Assembly: GCA_049582065.1 (NCBI GenBank)
Contig: JBAUTF010000337.1
Span: forward strand, 1 to 12,844
DNA length: 12,844 nucleotides
Reading direction: 5' to 3'
DNA from: DATKSS01 sp049582065
GTDB lineage: Bacteria > Chloroflexota > Dormibacteria > Dormibacterales > Dormibacteraceae
Part shown: positions 12,832-12,844 of the stretch, in pieces
How positions within the stretch are numbered: position 1 is the first letter of the stretch
Layout: each line of letters opens with the position of its first letter
Made by a program: the position numbers and the translations under genes
The notes under the pieces: generated by a model
Databases searched by the model: none
What the model was told of the DNA's origin: nothing
Seen by the model: only the letters and a program-made list of their open reading frames with translations

Positions 12832-12844
12832 GTGTGGTGCTCCA

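Noticed and set aside
12790..12844. GGTTCGAA followed by a terminal CTCCA at the window end, like a tRNA 3' end
   Set aside because: The surrounding bases form a simple GTTCGA/TCGAAC hairpin instead of a T-arm, and no cloverleaf can be drawn.
1..12844. Search for a CRISPR array or toxin-antitoxin pair
   Set aside because: No regularly spaced repeats were found. The Fic protein has no recognisable antitoxin partner or inhibitory helix in the window.

Overview
The window reads as chromosomal accessory DNA from a high-GC Gram-positive bacterium, most likely an actinobacterium. A Solirubrobacterales/Thermoleophilia-like lineage is possible, but this is inference. The grounds are the GC-rich codon use, several GTG/TTG starts backed by strong Shine-Dalgarno sequences, actinobacterial-style IS110 and IS21 transposases, a YtrA-type GntR/ABC operon and several exported proteins that do not look proteobacterial. 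Every gene I can support lies on the + strand.

Layout. (1) 1-675: 3' part of an IS110-family insertion sequence, ending in an intrinsic terminator. (2) 690-790: a gene-free stretch with three consecutive hairpins. (3) 901-1662: an unrecognised protein with an N-terminal excisionase-like HTH. (4) 2088-4088: three exported proteins (a secreted beta-rich protein, a membrane-anchored protein and a lipoprotein), the first preceded by a TTGACA promoter. (5) 4237-5337: a small hypothetical gene, the left end of an IS21-family element with its istA gene cut off after about 115 codons, and fused to it a 107-codon remnant of a second copy of the 901-1662 gene. (6) 5369-6024: two tiny ORFs and an XRE-type regulator. 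(7) 6275-7959: a complete G1 (glutamic) peptidase precursor and a membrane-anchored two-Cys protein. (8) 7960-8627: an apparently gene-free stretch. (9) 8628-9023: a small secreted PKD-like protein followed by a long perfect-looking hairpin. (10) 9137-11339: a translationally coupled GntR regulator, ABC ATPase and ABC-2 permease. (11) 11637-12768: a decayed region with a conserved hypothetical gene broken by a -1 frameshift, joined to a Fic-domain protein whose C-terminal tail is also displaced by a -1 frameshift.

How the parts may work together. The most coherent theme is the cell surface: six exported or anchored proteins lie between 2088 and 9023, including one definite glutamic peptidase and one protein that may be a distant two-glutamate relative of neprosin. 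They sit between mobile-element debris and an exporter operon of the kind that responds to envelope stress or peptides. Whether they form one functional system is not shown by the sequence. The mobile-element scars and frameshifts point to an actively rearranged island. No rRNA, convincing tRNA or CRISPR array was seen.
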